From an uncultured Clostridia bacterium (GTDB lineage Bacteria > Bacillota > Clostridia > Christensenellales > Borkfalkiaceae), in assembly GCA_900548845.1 (NCBI GenBank), contig URMI01000005.1, positions 1 through 14,752 on the forward strand: a DNA stretch of 14,752 nucleotides, in the 5' to 3' direction. The position numbers and the translations under genes were made by a program. The notes under the pieces were generated by a model. That model saw only the letters and a list, made by a program, of their open reading frames with translations. It did not search any database and was not told the DNA's origin. Of this stretch, positions 14,245 through 14,752 are shown piece by piece; position 1 is the stretch's first letter, and every line of letters begins with the position of its first letter.

Positions 14245-14273
14245 ATTATAACACAGGTATTTTCCCCTGTCAA
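14245..14273 (-). promoter_or_regulatory. Consensus sigma-A promoter of the mraZ operon
   Basis: On the minus strand TTGACA (14273-14268) and TATAAT (14250-14245) are separated by 17 bp, a perfect match to the housekeeping consensus. Transcription would start near 14238, giving about 20 nt of leader that holds the strong mraZ ribosome binding site. The spacer contains an ACAGG-N8-CCTGT dyad (14253-14270), overlapping the -35 box. Confidence 0.93.
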
Positions 14274-14288
14274 CCACTCATGACCACT
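14273..14288 (-). promoter_or_regulatory. Two AGTGGT direct repeats, probable MraZ boxes
   Basis: On the minus strand AGTGGT occurs at 14288-14283 and again at 14278-14273, exactly one helical turn (10 bp) apart; the second copy touches the -35 hexamer. Known MraZ operators are short G-rich direct repeats (GTGGG or AAGTGG-like) at about 10-bp spacing upstream of mraZ. A third, poorer match (AGGGGA) follows 10 bp further on. Binding by MraZ is inferred from position and pattern. Confidence 0.75.
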
Positions 14289-14752
14289 TTTTTTTGGAAA
14301 AGTCAAAAAAGTTTTCGCTCGTCTGTGAAAATATGACGTTTTTCGGCGGAAATCGCGTGGAAAACATATGTTCGTTGTGTAATTTATTGTATAATTTCGG
14401 CGAATTAAGAAAAATCACCTCATTTTTTGTTGCGCATTCACATTCTTGCACGGAACGTTTGTTTGTGGTCAAGCCGCCCTTTTGGTGGTCAGAAATCCCT
14501 GCGAGTGGCTGCCCGTCCCTGCCCGCGAGGGAAAGCACGCGGCGTGCCGTGCCCGGGTTGCCGTCGAAGACGGGAGAGGAGTAAAACGCCGCGATCTCAT
14601 CTTTGACGAGCGTGTAGTGCGTGCAGCCTAAAACGACGCCGCCGAACGCGCCCCGCGGAAGATGGCAGGAAAGGGAAAGCGGCTCCCCTTCCGTGACGAA
14701 ACGCTCCACGGCGGAGGCGAGGCGGGGCGGGGAAAAGACGGTGAAGCGTTCC
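14278..14752 (-). CDS. murI: Glutamate racemase MurI, C-terminal part (start beyond right edge; 3' end doubtful)
   Basis: MurI interconverts L- and D-glutamate, supplying D-Glu for MurD. The frame is open to the right edge, so the gene begins outside. SPPRLASAVE and then GGVVLGCTHYTLVKDEI match the C-terminal half of the family; the Cys in GCTHYT is the second catalytic cysteine. FDGNPGTARRV follows, also family-like. After about position 14510 the resemblance fades. The same frame continues through strongly AT-rich DNA up to the TGA at 14278-14280, which lies inside the mraZ operator. That tail is probably not native coding sequence. A +1 frame would stop at 14469-14471 and a +2 frame at 14489-14491, so an indel, a sequencing error or loss of the normal stop is possible. 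Identity is firm; the end coordinate is not. Confidence 0.8.
   Translation of the reverse strand, partial: ERFTVFSPPRLASAVERFVTEGEPLSLSCHLPRGAFGGVVLGCTHYTLVKDEIAAFYSSPVFDGNPGTARRVLSLAGRDGQPLAGISDHQKGGLTTNKRSVQECECATKNEVIFLNSPKLYNKLHNEHMFSTRFPPKNVIFSQTSENFFDFSKKKWS
14289..14468. other. AT-rich stretch between murI and mraZ, probably non-coding
   Basis: About 180 bp of A+T-rich sequence, unlike the GC-rich genes on both sides. It holds a 10-bp palindrome AACATATGTT (14363-14372), two copies of TTTCGGCG (14341 and 14395), a plus-strand TATAAT (14391-14396 region) without a good -35, and several A/T runs. I see no GC-rich hairpin that would terminate murI. The murI frame is nominally open across it. 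Confidence 0.5.

Noticed and set aside
14217..14306. Extending mraZ 30 codons upstream
   Set aside because: The stretch contains the promoter, operator repeats and ribosome binding site, and the ATG at 14216 gives a standard MraZ.
14373..14396. Possible plus-strand promoter with TATAAT in the AT-rich region
   Set aside because: No acceptable -35 hexamer at 16-18 bp, and no plus-strand gene downstream; AT-rich DNA gives such matches by chance.
1..14752. Mobile element, phage, defence system, tRNA or rRNA
   Set aside because: No transposase, integrase, att-like repeats, toxin-antitoxin pair or RNA gene signature seen; the window is an uninterrupted core gene cluster.

Overview
The window is a division and cell wall (dcw) gene cluster, essentially complete on the minus strand. 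Reading right to left in the direction of transcription the order is murI (3' part only), mraZ, rsmH, ftsL, a class B penicillin-binding protein gene (ftsI/pbpB/spoVD type), murE, mraY, murD, ftsW/spoVE, murA, ftsQ/divIB, ftsA and ftsZ. I found no convincing gene on the plus strand; the long plus-strand open frames all lie antisense to recognisable genes in GC-rich DNA.

The organism is most likely a GC-rich member of the Bacillota, class Clostridia (inference). Reasons: DivIB-type FtsQ, strong AAGGAGG-type ribosome binding sites, consensus sigma-A promoters, intrinsic terminators, and murA placed between ftsW and ftsQ. MurE carries the DNPR signature of ligases that add meso-diaminopimelate, so the peptidoglycan is probably DAP type. 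The genus cannot be told from the window.

Layout. Positions 1-65 hold two back-to-back intrinsic terminators: one ends ftsZ, the other faces an unseen gene to the left. Positions 82-2760 carry ftsZ and ftsA, which look like a transcription unit of their own: a perfect TTGACA-17-TATAAT promoter lies just upstream of ftsA, and a terminator separates it from ftsQ. Positions 2927-14216 carry ten tightly packed genes, ftsQ to mraZ, with gaps of 74 bp or less and two start/stop overlaps. They are driven by a second perfect sigma-A promoter at 14245-14273, preceded by two AGTGGT repeats that are probable MraZ operator boxes. Positions 14217-14468 are AT-rich and mainly regulatory; murI enters from the right edge.

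Function. MurI makes D-glutamate, MurA starts UDP-MurNAc synthesis, MurD and MurE add D-Glu and DAP, and MraY makes lipid I. FtsW and the PBP polymerise and crosslink septal peptidoglycan, with FtsQ and FtsL as partners, and FtsA/FtsZ form the cytoplasmic ring. murF, murG, murC and murB, common in other dcw clusters, are absent here and must be elsewhere.

I see no new defence, mobile or biosynthetic system. The most unusual points are: an FtsL with a roughly 220-residue Tyr/Pro/Ala-rich cytoplasmic extension; a compositionally similar FtsZ linker with YYG repeats; an FtsA with degenerate nucleotide-binding motifs; an FtsW with an altered family signature; and a murI frame that runs from GC-rich coding DNA into AT-rich DNA as far as the mraZ promoter.
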